NCBI GenBank assembly: GCA_009929415.1
Contig: SAAM01000002.1
Span: 1 to 51,519, forward strand
Direction of reading: 5' to 3'
Source of the DNA: Clostridia bacterium
GTDB lineage: Bacteria > Bacillota > Clostridia > Peptostreptococcales > Filifactoraceae
DNA: 51,519 nucleotides
Positions within the stretch are counted from its first letter, which is position 1, and every line of letters starts with the position of its first letter. Below the pieces are notes generated by a model that saw only the letters and a program-made list of their open reading frames with translations, made no database searches and was not told where the DNA came from. Position numbers and translations under genes: made by a program. This document shows, in pieces, positions 18,360 through 27,378 of the stretch.

Positions 18360-19310
18360 CTAAATTACTTTTATACAGAAATCCGCGCATTCCTTTGCGC
18401 AGTAAGTGCAAAGTATGCACTTCTCATGGTCTACTACAGCTTTCCCTTCGATAAGGGATATCGCCTTGTACTGGCATCTTTGTGCACACTTGCCGCACCC
18501 TATGCACCAGTCGCTTATTATAAGCTTTCTGTTTACACTTTTCAGTTTTTGCTTAAGGGAACTGTCAATATAACCCCTTTCAAACATCTGTACATTTGCA
18601 AATATTTCTTCTTTTGACTGCATACCTACTGCAACAGAATCTATATATTCTTTTTCAATTACATATTTCATTGCCTCTTCGTATGAGTCTATCAGATTTC
18701 CTCCACCAAGCGGCTTCATTGAATATACGCCTATTCCCCTGCTCTTAGCATCAATTATGGCTTCATACATAAGATTACTGTCTCCATCTCCAATCCCAAG
18801 TGAAGCTTTATTGAACAGAGGATGTATTACATCCACATATCCTGATTTCACAGCGCCCTTTACCCCGGCAACATTGTGAGTAGAAATCCCAAAGGCTCTT
18901 ATGTAGCCTTTCTCCTTCATCTCAAGGAAATACTCCGACGCTTCAAAATGACCTCTCAGTGTATGTTCGCTTTCTTGTTCATGAAGCATGAAACCATCTA
19001 TATAATCTGTTCCAGTTTCGGCAAGAGCCTCTTTGAGAGCCTCTTCTGCCTGAGCTCTGGTATATGCATAAGTCTTTGTAAATATGACAAATTTAGACCT
19101 GTCTATTCTTTTCAGAGATTCTCTTATATATCTGTAAGTCCCATAGCTCTGCGCCGTATCAATAAAATTGACGCCAAGATCATATGCACTGCATATGAGT
19201 TCGCTCCCTTCAGATACAGAAAGATCAGCCTGCATGGGTCCCAGTGTAAGAGACCCATAGCAGAGCTTTGAAACCTTAATTCCTGTACTGCCTAAAAAAT
19301 TGTATATCAT
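18360..19310 (-). CDS. Aldo/keto reductase fused to a bacterial-type 2[4Fe-4S] ferredoxin domain
   Basis: A 316-residue protein. The aldo/keto reductase barrel has the catalytic Asp and Tyr in GVNFIDTAQSYG, Lys in FVIFTKTY and His in DGFMLHEQ. The C-terminus has two cluster motifs, CIGCGKCAQRC (near residue 273) and CILCTYCAKEC (near 302). It is a cytosolic oxidoreductase of unknown substrate that may exchange electrons through the clusters. Its start overlaps the ireB stop as TAATG, so it is coupled to the ireB-ruvX cluster. Confidence 0.92.
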   Translation of the reverse strand: MIYNFLGSTGIKVSKLCYGSLTLGPMQADLSVSEGSELICSAYDLGVNFIDTAQSYGTYRYIRESLKRIDRSKFVIFTKTYAYTRAQAEEALKEALAETGTDYIDGFMLHEQESEHTLRGHFEASEYFLEMKEKGYIRAFGISTHNVAGVKGAVKSGYVDVIHPLFNKASLGIGDGDSNLMYEAIIDAKSRGIGVYSMKPLGGGNLIDSYEEAMKYVIEKEYIDSVAVGMQSKEEIFANVQMFERGYIDSSLKQKLKSVNRKLIISDWCIGCGKCAQRCQYKAISLIEGKAVVDHEKCILCTYCAKECADFCIKVI

Positions 19311-19570
19311 TATTTTCCTTCAACGTAAGCTCTTATTATTTCTTCGAGGAGCTCATCTCTTTCAAATTTTCTTATAATGCTTCTGGCATTGTTATGACTT
19401 GTTATATAGCTTGGATCTCCGGAAAGAAAATATCCTACTAGCTGATTAACAGGATTATATCCTTTTTCAGTAAGTGCCTTATATACTTTTTCAACTACTT
19501 CTCTCTCTGAAAACTCATTTTCTTTCTGCGCCTCAAATTTCATCGTGAAATCCATATTGTTATTTTCCAT
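19310..19570 (-). CDS. ireB: IreB family regulatory phosphoprotein
   Basis: An 86-residue protein matching the IreB/UPF0297 family ([44 protein letters not shown]). In Enterococcus, IreB is phosphorylated by the Ser/Thr kinase IreK at N-terminal threonines and affects cephalosporin resistance. T9 in MDFTMKF is the comparable position here. It lies 11 nt after alaS, the usual neighbourhood. Confidence 0.95.
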   Translation of the reverse strand: MENNNMDFTMKFEAQKENEFSEREVVEKVYKALTEKGYNPVNQLVGYFLSGDPSYITSHNNARSIIRKFERDELLEEIIRAYVEGK

Positions 19571-19581
19571 TAAAACCCCTC

Positions 19582-22218
19582 CTAGTCGGCAATAAATCCA
19601 CCTGCAATGTCTAAGACTGCATCGATAGAATCTTGAAGTTTATCGAGATCTTTACCCCCGGCCTGTGCAAATCCCGGCTTGCCGCCTCCGCCTCCGCCAG
19701 CGATTGCTGCAACTTCCTTAACTATTTTTCCTGCATGTGCTCCACGAGACTGTGCAGTTTTTCCTGCAGCACATACATAATTTATCTTGCCGTCTGATTC
19801 GCCTGCAAACAGGACTACAAGACTGTCATTCCTGTCAATCAGAAGCTCAGCGGTATTTCTGAGGTCTTCGGAAGTCATGCCCTCGAACGATTTTCTTATG
19901 AGCTTTATTCCCTTGACATCCTCTGCCACGTTTATTAAATCCGATATCTGAGATAAAGCAATCTCTTTCTTCAGTTTTTCAATTTCCTTTTTGCAGCTTC
20001 TGTTTTCTTCCACAAGTTGCTCAAGTCTCGAAATTACTGCTATCTCCTTACACTTAAGTATATCAGTGATGGAGTTTAATTTCAATTCTTTTTCTTTAAG
20101 ATAATCCATTACTCCCTTTCCCGTCACAGCTTCAATCCTTCTGGTACCAGAAGCGACACCGTTTTCAGAGAGTATTTTGAATCCCATTATTTCTGAAGTA
20201 TTATTTACATGAGTTCCTCCACAAAGTTCCATGGAGAAGTCTCCCATGCTCACAACCCTGACCTCGTTTCCGTATTTCTCGTCAAACTGTGCTGTAGCGC
20301 CAGCTTTTTTTGCATCCTCAATTGACATATACTCTTTTTTGACTGGATACGAACTTATTATGGCGTTATTAACTATTTCGGTTACTTCCTCAAGTTCTTT
20401 ATCTGTAAGAGCTTCAAAATGAGTAAAGTCAAATCTCAGCCTGCTGTCATTTACATAAGATCCTGCCTGCGCGACATGCTCTCCCAGTACCATCTTAAGC
20501 GCTCTGTGTAGAAGGTGAGTAGCGCTGTGATTAGCCTGGATACTTTTTCTCTTGCCTGATTCAATCTGTGCTCTGACATTATCTCCAGTCTGCAGCTTTC
20601 CACTGTTTACAGATACTTTGTGTATTATAATCTGGCCAGATGCTTTCTGAGTATCTATGACTGCTGCATTTACACTTTCAGAATATACAGTCCCCTTGTC
20701 TCCTACCTGTCCTCCACCTTCAGCATAAAAAGGCGTCCTGTCAAATATTACTATCCCTTTTTCGCCTGGATTCAGTACCTCTGAACCATCTGTTTCATTG
20801 CTTACATAGAGTACTCTTACATCTGCTTCAGTGTATTCATATCCTATGAACTCTGTAGAGATGTCAGCTGGAATTTCAAGGCTGTCTTTTTTCCAGCCTT
20901 CATTGTCCTGGCTGAGCCTTGCTGTTCTAGCTTTTTCCCTCTGCTCATCCATCAGTCTTTCGAATTCTTCTCTGTCTACCTTCTTTGCGTTTTCCTGAAG
21001 AATCTCTTCTGTCATCTCAATAGGGAATCCGAATGTATCATACAACTTGAAGGCGTCTTCACCTGAAAGCGTATCGGAGTTTTTATTGTCAAGCTCATTT
21101 ATCAGATTTTCCAGTATGCTAAGTCCCTGATCAATTGTCTCAATGAACTTCTGTTCTTCGATAAGGATTATCTTCTTTATATATTCTTTCTTTTCAACAA
21201 GCTGCGGATAAGCATCGCCAAATTCTGCGATTACAACATCACAAAGCTCGCAGAGAAACTCTCCATTTATTCCAAGCAGCTTTCCGTGTCTTGCCGCCCT
21301 TCTCAATAGCCTTCTAAGAATATATCCTCTTCCTTCATTTGATGGAAGCACCCCGTCACATAACATAAAAGTAACAGCTCTTACGTGATCTGTAATTATT
21401 CTGATTGAGATATCAGTTTGATTGCTTGCATTATATTCTTTTTTTGATATTCTGCAGACCTGATCTCTAATGTTCTTCATGGTATCAATATCAAAAATAC
21501 TGTCTACCCCCTGCATTATGCAGGCAATTCTCTCGAGTCCCATACCTGTATCGATATTTGGGTTCTTTAGCCTGTTGTAGTTTCCTTCTTCATCCTTGTC
21601 AAACTGAGTGAACACAAGATTCCAGAACTCGAGGAATCTGTCACAGTCGCATCCAGGCTTGCATGTATCAGAACCACAGCCATATTTTTCGCCTCTGTCT
21701 ATATATATCTCTGAGCATGGACCACATGGACCAGTTCCGGTTCCAATCTCCCAGAAGTTATCCGCTTTTCCAAGCTTAACGATTCTTTCTCTTGGAACTT
21801 TTACATTCTGCGCCCATATTTCGAGAGCTTCGTCATCTTCTTCGTATACTGTAACCCAAAGCAGATCCTTATCCAGTTTGAGGTATTCTGTAACAAATTC
21901 CCACGCCCATTGAGTTGCCTCATTTTTAAAGTAATCACCAAACGAAAAATTTCCGAGCATCTCAAAGAAGGTCGCGTGCCTTGCAGTTATTCCTACATTC
22001 TCTATGTCACCCGTTCTGATGCACTTCTGGCAGCTCACCATTCTTTTGCTTGGCGGAGTTTCTGTTCCTATGAAATAATTTTTTAATGGCGCCATTCCCG
22101 CATTTATAAGCAGCAGACTCTTGTCATTTATAGGAACTAGCGGGAAGCTTTCCTGAACATAATGTCCTTTTTCTCTGAAAAATTCAAGAAATGCCGATCT
22201 GATTTCATTTACTTTCAT
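19582..22218 (-). CDS. alaS: Alanyl-tRNA synthetase
   Basis: A full-length (878 residues) class II synthetase. The aminoacylation core has motif regions [19 protein letters not shown] and [13 protein letters not shown]. The editing domain carries HSATHLLH and CGGTHV metal residues. A coiled stretch ([21 protein letters not shown]) follows, then the C-terminal DHHA1-like glycine-rich domain ([15 protein letters not shown]). The gene is preceded by a T-box leader that senses uncharged tRNA-Ala. Confidence 0.97.
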   Translation of the reverse strand: MKVNEIRSAFLEFFREKGHYVQESFPLVPINDKSLLLINAGMAPLKNYFIGTETPPSKRMVSCQKCIRTGDIENVGITARHATFFEMLGNFSFGDYFKNEATQWAWEFVTEYLKLDKDLLWVTVYEEDDEALEIWAQNVKVPRERIVKLGKADNFWEIGTGTGPCGPCSEIYIDRGEKYGCGSDTCKPGCDCDRFLEFWNLVFTQFDKDEEGNYNRLKNPNIDTGMGLERIACIMQGVDSIFDIDTMKNIRDQVCRISKKEYNASNQTDISIRIITDHVRAVTFMLCDGVLPSNEGRGYILRRLLRRAARHGKLLGINGEFLCELCDVVIAEFGDAYPQLVEKKEYIKKIILIEEQKFIETIDQGLSILENLINELDNKNSDTLSGEDAFKLYDTFGFPIEMTEEILQENAKKVDREEFERLMDEQREKARTARLSQDNEGWKKDSLEIPADISTEFIGYEYTEADVRVLYVSNETDGSEVLNPGEKGIVIFDRTPFYAEGGGQVGDKGTVYSESVNAAVIDTQKASGQIIIHKVSVNSGKLQTGDNVRAQIESGKRKSIQANHSATHLLHRALKMVLGEHVAQAGSYVNDSRLRFDFTHFEALTDKELEEVTEIVNNAIISSYPVKKEYMSIEDAKKAGATAQFDEKYGNEVRVVSMGDFSMELCGGTHVNNTSEIMGFKILSENGVASGTRRIEAVTGKGVMDYLKEKELKLNSITDILKCKEIAVISRLEQLVEENRSCKKEIEKLKKEIALSQISDLINVAEDVKGIKLIRKSFEGMTSEDLRNTAELLIDRNDSLVVLFAGESDGKINYVCAAGKTAQSRGAHAGKIVKEVAAIAGGGGGGKPGFAQAGGKDLDKLQDSIDAVLDIAGGFIAD

Positions 22219-22239
22219 ATTTACCTCCTGAATGTATGT

Positions 22240-22471
22240 TAAAAAGCCCTTATGAGATTAATCTCATAAGGGCGAATTTACGCGGTACCACCTTATTTGT
22301 TCAATAGAACATCTCACGATTATAACGTAATCAACGCATTGTTTTCACAAATGAACTCCAAGGTAGCTTCATAATACTGCTGTAGAGATTCTCATCAACC
22401 ATCTCTTTTCTGGAATCAGCCTGTAAAATTACTAGTCCTTTTCATAGTAGGTCTTCTATATATTTTCTTTA
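22240..22471 (-). promoter_or_regulatory. T-box riboswitch leader of alaS
   Basis: About 230 nt of leader RNA. The T-box element AAGGTGGTACCGCG is at 22281-22295 (minus). It is followed by a terminator stem, and the antiterminator bulge pairs with tRNA. A stem I region lies upstream. In the sequence ATGAAGCTACC the codon GCT (22365-22367) is the likely specifier for alanine. Uncharged tRNA-Ala should stabilise the antiterminator and allow alaS transcription. Confidence 0.93.
22241..22273 (-). terminator. T-box terminator of alaS
   Basis: A perfect 28-bp palindrome at 22246-22273 (stem of up to 12 bp with a 4-nt loop) is followed on the minus strand by TTTTT. It is the alternative to the T-box antiterminator. 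Confidence 0.9.
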
Positions 22472-22477
22472 ATATAT

Positions 22478-22483
22478 ATTATA
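22478..22483 (-). promoter_or_regulatory. Candidate alaS promoter -10 box
   Basis: TATAAT on the minus strand lies just upstream of the T-box leader. Possible -35 boxes are TTGAAA (15-nt spacer) or TATTGA (17-nt spacer). No terminator follows iscU, so isc transcripts may also enter the leader. Confidence 0.6.
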
Positions 22484-22522
22484 ACATTTTCAATGATTTT
22501 TCAATAGTAAATTTATTAAGAA

Positions 22523-22960
22523 TTAAAACTCTTCTTCTTCTCCATGATCGTGATCCTCGACTATCTCGACATCTGTTAGTCCAGGGATAACTTTGTTATT
22601 ATGGATTGCATAGTCTCTTATAGCTTTTTTAATTGCCTGTTCTGCAAGAACAGAGCAGTGCATCTTCACAGGAGGGAGTCCTCCAAGTGCATTTGCTACC
22701 TCTTTGTTTGTAAGGTCAAGCGCTTCATAGATACTTTTACCTTTTATCATCTCTGTCGACATGCTTGAGCTTGCTATCGCAGAACCACAGCCAAATGTTT
22801 TGAATTTAACATCTACAATTATATCATTTTCAATCTTAAGATATATCTTCATTATATCGCCACACTTAGGATTTCCTACTTCGCCGACTCCGTCAGGATT
22901 TTCAATTTCACCAACGTTACGTGGATTTGAAAAGTGATCCATTACTTCTTTTGTATACAT
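22523..22960 (-). CDS. iscU: Iron-sulfur cluster scaffold IscU
   Basis: A 145-residue scaffold that assembles clusters from IscS-derived sulfur and passes them on. The three conserved cysteines are visible in NPKCGD, TFGCGSAIASSS and MHCSVLAE, with the acidic residue after the first Cys. The C-terminal tail is acidic and His-containing (EDHDHGEEEEF), which is longer than in Escherichia coli IscU. The start overlaps the iscS stop by 1 nt. Confidence 0.95.
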   Translation of the reverse strand: MYTKEVMDHFSNPRNVGEIENPDGVGEVGNPKCGDIMKIYLKIENDIIVDVKFKTFGCGSAIASSSMSTEMIKGKSIYEALDLTNKEVANALGGLPPVKMHCSVLAEQAIKKAIRDYAIHNNKVIPGLTDVEIVEDHDHGEEEEF

Positions 22961-24150
22961 TATTTGTTTTCTCCTTTCAAAAACGCCTCATATAACGGTG
23001 ACATCGATCTCAGTCTTTCTACGATTACAGGCAGCTTTTCCAGTACATATTCAACATCTTCATCCGTGGTGAAATCTGAAAGGCTTAGTCTAAGAGACCC
23101 GTGTGCAATCTCATGCGTAAGTCCTAATGCCATAAGGACATGAGAAGGATCAAGTGCGCCTGAAGTACATGCCGATCCGCTCGAACCCGCTATACCTACC
23201 ATATCAAGGCTTAGAAGAAGTGCTTCACCTTCGATGAATCTAAAACAGAAACTTGCCAGCGTCGACAGCCTGTTTTCTCTGTCCCCCGTAACTATTGTGT
23301 GAGGAATTCTTTCAAGCACTCCGCTAATGAGCTTTTCTCTCAGCTCAGTCATGCGGATGATGTGATTGTCGAGGTTCTCAAAAGCCAGTTCGCATGCTTT
23401 TCCAATTGCTGCTATACCTGCTGTATTTTCAGTACCTGCTCTTAGCTTTCTTTCCTGTCCTCCTCCGTGAATAAGATTGTGAATTCTTATTCCCTTTTTT
23501 ATATAGAGGGCACCTATGCCTTTTGGCGCATATATTTTGTGACCAGAAAGCGAAAGCATATCTATATTCATTTCATTTACATCTATTTCAACATTTCCTA
23601 CCGCCTGAACAGCATCCGTATGGAAAAGAATCTTATGTTCTCTTGCAATCTCGCCTATTTGTTTAACCGGCTGTATAGTTCCTATTTCGTTGTTTGCAAA
23701 CATCACGGAAATCAGTATGGTAGTCGGTCTTATCGAAGACTTGAGTTGTTCAAGGCTAATCATCCCTTTATCGTTTACATCCAGATAAGTGACTTCAAAA
23801 CCATGGAACTTTTCAAGATATTCGCATGTATGAAGTACCGCGTGATGTTCGATTTTTGTAGTTATAATATGATTTCCTTTTTCCCTCAGTGCAAAAGCAG
23901 TTCCTTTTATAGCCCAGTTGTCCGCTTCAGAACCCCCTGCCGTAAAATATATTTCATTAGACTGAGCACCTATGAGTTTCGCTACGCTCTGTCTGGACTT
24001 TTCTACTACAGGCTTTATATCCTGTCCGAATTTATGAATACTGGATGGATTTCCATGATAATTTCTGAGAACATCAAGCATTTCGGCGATTACTTCCTCT
24101 TTTACCGGAGTAGTAGCAGAATTATCCATATATACTCTTCTGAGTTCCAT
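22960..24150 (-). CDS. iscS: Cysteine desulfurase (NifS/IscS type)
   Basis: A 396-residue PLP enzyme that removes sulfur from cysteine for iron-sulfur assembly and tRNA thiolation. The PLP lysine is K205 in SLSGHKIYAPKG. H103 in EHHAVLH stacks on the cofactor. The persulfide cysteine is C328 in SSGSACTSG. It sits between iscR and iscU, the minimal clostridial isc operon, which has no hscAB, fdx or iscA. Confidence 0.95.
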   Translation of the reverse strand: MELRRVYMDNSATTPVKEEVIAEMLDVLRNYHGNPSSIHKFGQDIKPVVEKSRQSVAKLIGAQSNEIYFTAGGSEADNWAIKGTAFALREKGNHIITTKIEHHAVLHTCEYLEKFHGFEVTYLDVNDKGMISLEQLKSSIRPTTILISVMFANNEIGTIQPVKQIGEIAREHKILFHTDAVQAVGNVEIDVNEMNIDMLSLSGHKIYAPKGIGALYIKKGIRIHNLIHGGGQERKLRAGTENTAGIAAIGKACELAFENLDNHIIRMTELREKLISGVLERIPHTIVTGDRENRLSTLASFCFRFIEGEALLLSLDMVGIAGSSGSACTSGALDPSHVLMALGLTHEIAHGSLRLSLSDFTTDEDVEYVLEKLPVIVERLRSMSPLYEAFLKGENK

Positions 24151-24170
24151 AACTTTGTCTCCTTTATAAT

Positions 24171-24587
24171 TTATATATTTTTGTCAAGCATATCTTGAAG
24201 TGTAATCGAATCCATACACTGATCTATGCTTGTTTTCATTCTTTCCCAAACAATTTTTGTGACACAGTCCTCTGCATTAAGGCATGCAGAATCAGAGTCC
24301 TCCAAAACACAGCTCGAGGGAGCGAATGGACCTTCGAGGCTTCTCAGTACATCTCCAACTGTAATCTCATATGAATATTTCGCCAGGAAATAACCTCCCT
24401 GAGCTCCTCGGACACTCTTAATCAGTCCATTCTTCTTGAGAACAGAAAAAATCTGTTCAAGATACAATTCAGATACTCCGATTATTTCTGCTACAGTCTT
24501 CACAGGAAGAGGCGTATTCTTATCCGATAACAATGCGAGCTGATACATCGCCTTTAATCCGTATCTACCTTTGGTGGATAATTTCAA
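24171..24587 (-). CDS. iscR: Rrf2 family transcription regulator, IscR type
   Basis: A winged-helix repressor of the Rrf2 family (about 138 residues). The helix-turn-helix is in PLPVKTVAEIIGVSELYLEQIFSVL, with the wing GLIKSVRGAQGGYFLA. Three cysteines (spacing C-x8-C-x5-C near residues 94-110) fit a 2Fe-2S site, so it likely senses cluster status and represses this operon. I start it at TTG 24587: GGGGG lies 6 nt upstream and the N-terminus becomes KLSTKGRYGL, as in the family; an in-frame ATG at 24608 would have no ribosome site. Confidence 0.88.
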   Translation of the reverse strand: MKLSTKGRYGLKAMYQLALLSDKNTPLPVKTVAEIIGVSELYLEQIFSVLKKNGLIKSVRGAQGGYFLAKYSYEITVGDVLRSLEGPFAPSSCVLEDSDSACLNAEDCVTKIVWERMKTSIDQCMDSITLQDMLDKNI

Positions 24588-24616
24588 TTTAATCCCCCTT
24601 TCGGTCATAATTAATT

Positions 24617-24633
24617 CATAGTAAATTACTATG
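24617..24633. promoter_or_regulatory. Candidate IscR operator, 17-bp perfect palindrome
   Basis: CATAGTAATTTACTATG has two 8-nt arms around one central base. It lies directly downstream of the -10 box, across the expected transcription start, where a repressor would block initiation. The assignment to IscR is by position only. Confidence 0.65.
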
Positions 24634-24638
24634 CTTTA

Positions 24639-24668
24639 ATTATAATACTATTATGCCCTCAAAGTCAA
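24639..24668 (-). promoter_or_regulatory. iscR operon promoter
   Basis: -35 TTGACT (24663-24668) and -10 TATAAT (24639-24644) have an 18-nt spacer on the minus strand. The start of transcription is expected near 24632. Confidence 0.75.
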
Positions 24669-24675
24669 TATGTCA

Positions 24676-25185
24676 TTACAAAAAATTTTTGAATTTAAGC
24701 CTTCCAGTTATATATCTCGAAGTATATCCCACAAGAATTCCTGTACCAAGAGAAATATACATTAGAATTGGAAGATAGACAAATATGGATATATTCCTTA
24801 TGACCATGGCTGATACAATAAGCTGCCCTACATTAAAAAACACTGCGCCTACTACACTTACTCCTATCATGCTCACTCCAGGAATATTTAGCTTCTTCAT
24901 AAGGAACATGGCAATCATGCTGAGTATTCCTCCCGATATGCTGTACATAAAAGCATTTATACCTCCACCAAATATCGATGACATTATTACTCTTACGACA
25001 AGAACAAAAAAAGCATCACCTAATCCAGTCATATAAAGCAGAGAAAGTGTTATTATATTAGTGAGGCCAAGCTTTGCTCCAGGCGCTATAAAATAAAGGC
25101 TCGGAAGCATAGATTCTATGAAGTAAAGGATTAAGGAATAGGCAACCATAAGCGCCATAAATGTTATTCTTCTTGTACTTTTCAT
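24676..25185 (-). CDS. Gx transporter family membrane protein (hepT-component-I-like)
   Basis: A 169-residue integral membrane protein with about five hydrophobic helices. It matches the family annotated as Gx transporter or heptaprenyl diphosphate synthase component I (FMALMVAYSLILYFIESMLP, GAKLGLTNIITL, GGGINAFMYSISGGILSM). The LGLTNI and GxxNA-type segments resemble ECF transporter substrate-binding S components. The substrate is unknown. It is paired with the NusG domain II gene 8 nt upstream, a frequent clostridial pairing. Confidence 0.85.
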   Translation of the reverse strand: MKSTRRITFMALMVAYSLILYFIESMLPSLYFIAPGAKLGLTNIITLSLLYMTGLGDAFFVLVVRVIMSSIFGGGINAFMYSISGGILSMIAMFLMKKLNIPGVSMIGVSVVGAVFFNVGQLIVSAMVIRNISIFVYLPILMYISLGTGILVGYTSRYITGRLKFKNFL

Positions 25186-25193
25186 TTCTGCTC

Positions 25194-25580
25194 CTAACTC
25201 GCTATTACATCTACATGCTGCTCAGAATCTATTCCATCTGAGTCATCTTCAATCTTCACATACAGCTTATGCGGAAGACACACTATCATCTCTCCATCCC
25301 TTGAAATCTTATGGGATTTGACGCATAGCTCATCGTGACAGTTAGCTTCTGTAACGCTTACTTTTCCATCTTTTATATTAATGGTATTGATTTCACCTTC
25401 GTTTTCAATTCTAATGGTTTTTTCATAATTTTCATCTATCCTGTATCGGTGGATTTCCTTGCCGGCTTTTACTACTATGACAGTTTTTGTGTCATCCAGT
25501 TTACCTGTGCTGACAAAATTTCCGAATGTTATTGCTGCAATGAAAACAACAATTATAATTATTAAGTCTCCTTTTTTCAT
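25194..25580 (-). CDS. NusG domain II-containing exported protein
   Basis: A 128-residue protein with an N-terminal membrane anchor or signal (LIIIIVVFIAAITFGNFV). A small beta domain follows, with the family end motif CHDELCVKSHKISRDGEMIVCLPHKLYVKI. Two cysteines in CxxxxC arrangement plus one in CLPHK are typical of NusG-II (YxeK-like) proteins. It is not the transcription factor NusG; it probably lies outside the membrane. The role is unknown. It is co-encoded with the Gx transporter. Confidence 0.87.
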   Translation of the reverse strand: MKKGDLIIIIVVFIAAITFGNFVSTGKLDDTKTVIVVKAGKEIHRYRIDENYEKTIRIENEGEINTINIKDGKVSVTEANCHDELCVKSHKISRDGEMIVCLPHKLYVKIEDDSDGIDSEQHVDVIAS

Positions 25581-25599
25581 TTTTAGCCTTTCATAAGTA

Positions 25600-25643
25600 A
25601 AAAATATAATATTAAAGCTGAAGTTTCTATGTACTCCAGCTTT
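25600..25643 (-). terminator. Intrinsic terminator after the Na/Pi transporter gene
   Basis: Arms at 25633-25643 and 25614-25624 form an 11-bp stem with one G-U pair. An AT stretch and six U follow at 25600-25605 on the minus strand. It separates the transporter from the NusG-II/Gx pair. Confidence 0.75.
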
Positions 25644-25656
25644 AGCAATTTATTCA

Positions 25657-27270
25657 TTATACTATTGAATTAACTACAGAATCAGCAATGTTGGTTGCAT
25701 GATCTGAAATTCTCTCCAGGTTGCTGATTACATCAAGAAACATTATTCCTGATTCAGGATTACACATATTATTATTAAGTCTGTATATATGGCCTGCACG
25801 GCATGCCTTTTCCATTATGTCGACTTTTTCTTCAAGCTCTCTTACTCTCTGCGCTATTTCCAGATCACCGGTTCTCATGGCATCAAGCGAGGATTCAACA
25901 GCATAAAGAACCTTGTCTACCATGTTAATAAGCTCTTCCTTAGATTCAGTAGAATATGGCAGGTTATTTTCTATAGAATTCTGAGCAAGTTCTGCGATAT
26001 TTTCGGCATGATCTCCAATTCGCTCAAGGTCATTTACCGTGTTGAAAAGTCCATCTACCACTACACGATCCTCAAGTGATATTTCAGTATTTGACAGATG
26101 AATGAGATAATCAATTATCTCTCTCTCCATCTTATTTATATCTTTTTCGTACTTGAATACATCTTCAACTTTTTGTGAATCCTTCTCTATGAAACCCTCA
26201 ACAGCTCTCTGTACATTGGTTTTTGCAAGTATTCCCATATTTATGCACTCTTTGAATGCACTTTCAAGAGCAATAGAAGGTGTTTCTAGCATACGCTTGT
26301 CCAGATGTGTAACCATTCCGACTATGTCTTCATCCTTTACAGGTATTACAATCTGAGAGAATTTTACAATAAAATTAGCCAGCGGGAACTGTATTATTAC
26401 GTTTATTATATTAAATAAAGTATGTGCATTCGCGACCTGCCTTGTTACGTCTACAGGATCCAGCTGAGTAACAATGTACACGATTGGAGCATTTAAAATA
26501 AGCGCAAATATCAGGGTACCTATTACATTGAATGTCAAGTGCATTACCGCTGCTCTCTGAGCGTTTTTACTTGCTCCTATACTTGATATAAGCGCTGTTG
26601 TACATGTTCCAATATTGTCTCCGTATAGAATCGGAAGGGCCGCTGATAAAGGTAGCAGGCCTTCTGCTGCCAATGCAATCAGTATACCTATTGAGGCCGA
26701 GGAACTCTGCAGTAAAAGCGTGAGTCCAAATCCCATTAAAACACCCAGGAATGGATTTGTGCCAAAGTTTACAAGCATATCCTTGAAAGCTGCGATTTCT
26801 CTTAAAGGTTTGACAGCATCTTTCATATATACCATACCTACAAAAAGGATACCAAAACCAATAAGTATATCTGCATAATTTTTTGATTTTGTTCCTTTCT
26901 TGAGTATCTGCATTATTATACCGATACCTACAGCAACCGGTGCTACCTTTTCAAGATTGAAGGAAACCAGCTGCGCTGTAACAGTAGTTCCGACGTTGGC
27001 TCCCATTATTACTCCTATGGCCTGGCTTAGCTGCATTATTCCTGCATTTACAAAACCTACGACCATAACGGTAGTAGCCGAAGAGCTCTGAATGATAGCC
27101 GTAACAAAAATACCTACAAATACTGCAATGAATCTATTTTTAGTAAGTAATCCTATGATAGACTTCAATTTTTCTCCTGCAGCTCTTTGCAGTCCAGATC
27201 CCATAAGATTCATTCCATAAAGGAAAAGTCCCAGTCCGGCAACTACTTCCAAAAAGATTGTAAAGTACAT
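25657..27270 (-). CDS. Na/Pi cotransporter family protein with C-terminal PhoU domain
   Basis: A 537-residue PNaS-family protein. The membrane half (residues 1-300) has two repeats, each with a QSSSA motif (AIIQSSSATTVMVVGF and LLLQSSSASIGILIALA), the signature of sodium-phosphate symporters. The cytosolic half (about 340-537) is PhoU-like helical (VNDLERIGDHAENIAELA and ISNLERISDHATNIADSV), containing metal-binding ExxxD repeats. It probably takes up phosphate with sodium. I chose ATG 27270, five nt after GGAGG; the in-frame TTG four codons earlier overlaps the ribosome site. Confidence 0.92.
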   Translation of the reverse strand: MYFTIFLEVVAGLGLFLYGMNLMGSGLQRAAGEKLKSIIGLLTKNRFIAVFVGIFVTAIIQSSSATTVMVVGFVNAGIMQLSQAIGVIMGANVGTTVTAQLVSFNLEKVAPVAVGIGIIMQILKKGTKSKNYADILIGFGILFVGMVYMKDAVKPLREIAAFKDMLVNFGTNPFLGVLMGFGLTLLLQSSSASIGILIALAAEGLLPLSAALPILYGDNIGTCTTALISSIGASKNAQRAAVMHLTFNVIGTLIFALILNAPIVYIVTQLDPVDVTRQVANAHTLFNIINVIIQFPLANFIVKFSQIVIPVKDEDIVGMVTHLDKRMLETPSIALESAFKECINMGILAKTNVQRAVEGFIEKDSQKVEDVFKYEKDINKMEREIIDYLIHLSNTEISLEDRVVVDGLFNTVNDLERIGDHAENIAELAQNSIENNLPYSTESKEELINMVDKVLYAVESSLDAMRTGDLEIAQRVRELEEKVDIMEKACRAGHIYRLNNNMCNPESGIMFLDVISNLERISDHATNIADSVVNSIV

Positions 27271-27378
27271 TATGACCTCCAAAAATTCATATAATTAAAA
27301 TACCTTGTATATTTTAACAAAAAAACCAAATTAAAGATACAGCAATTTGAAAAAAATTGGAATTTCTTTTTATTGTTA

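Noticed and set aside
23467-24198. Long open frame of 243 codons on the plus strand
   Set aside because: It lies antisense to iscS/iscR, which have clear family motifs and ribosome sites. The translation is low in complexity and Phe/Tyr/Ile/Ser-rich, typical of a shadow frame.
24676-25185. A true heptaprenyl diphosphate synthase subunit
   Set aside because: The protein is a multi-helix membrane protein with S-component-like features and no prenyl synthase DDxxD motif. The name is only a database legacy.
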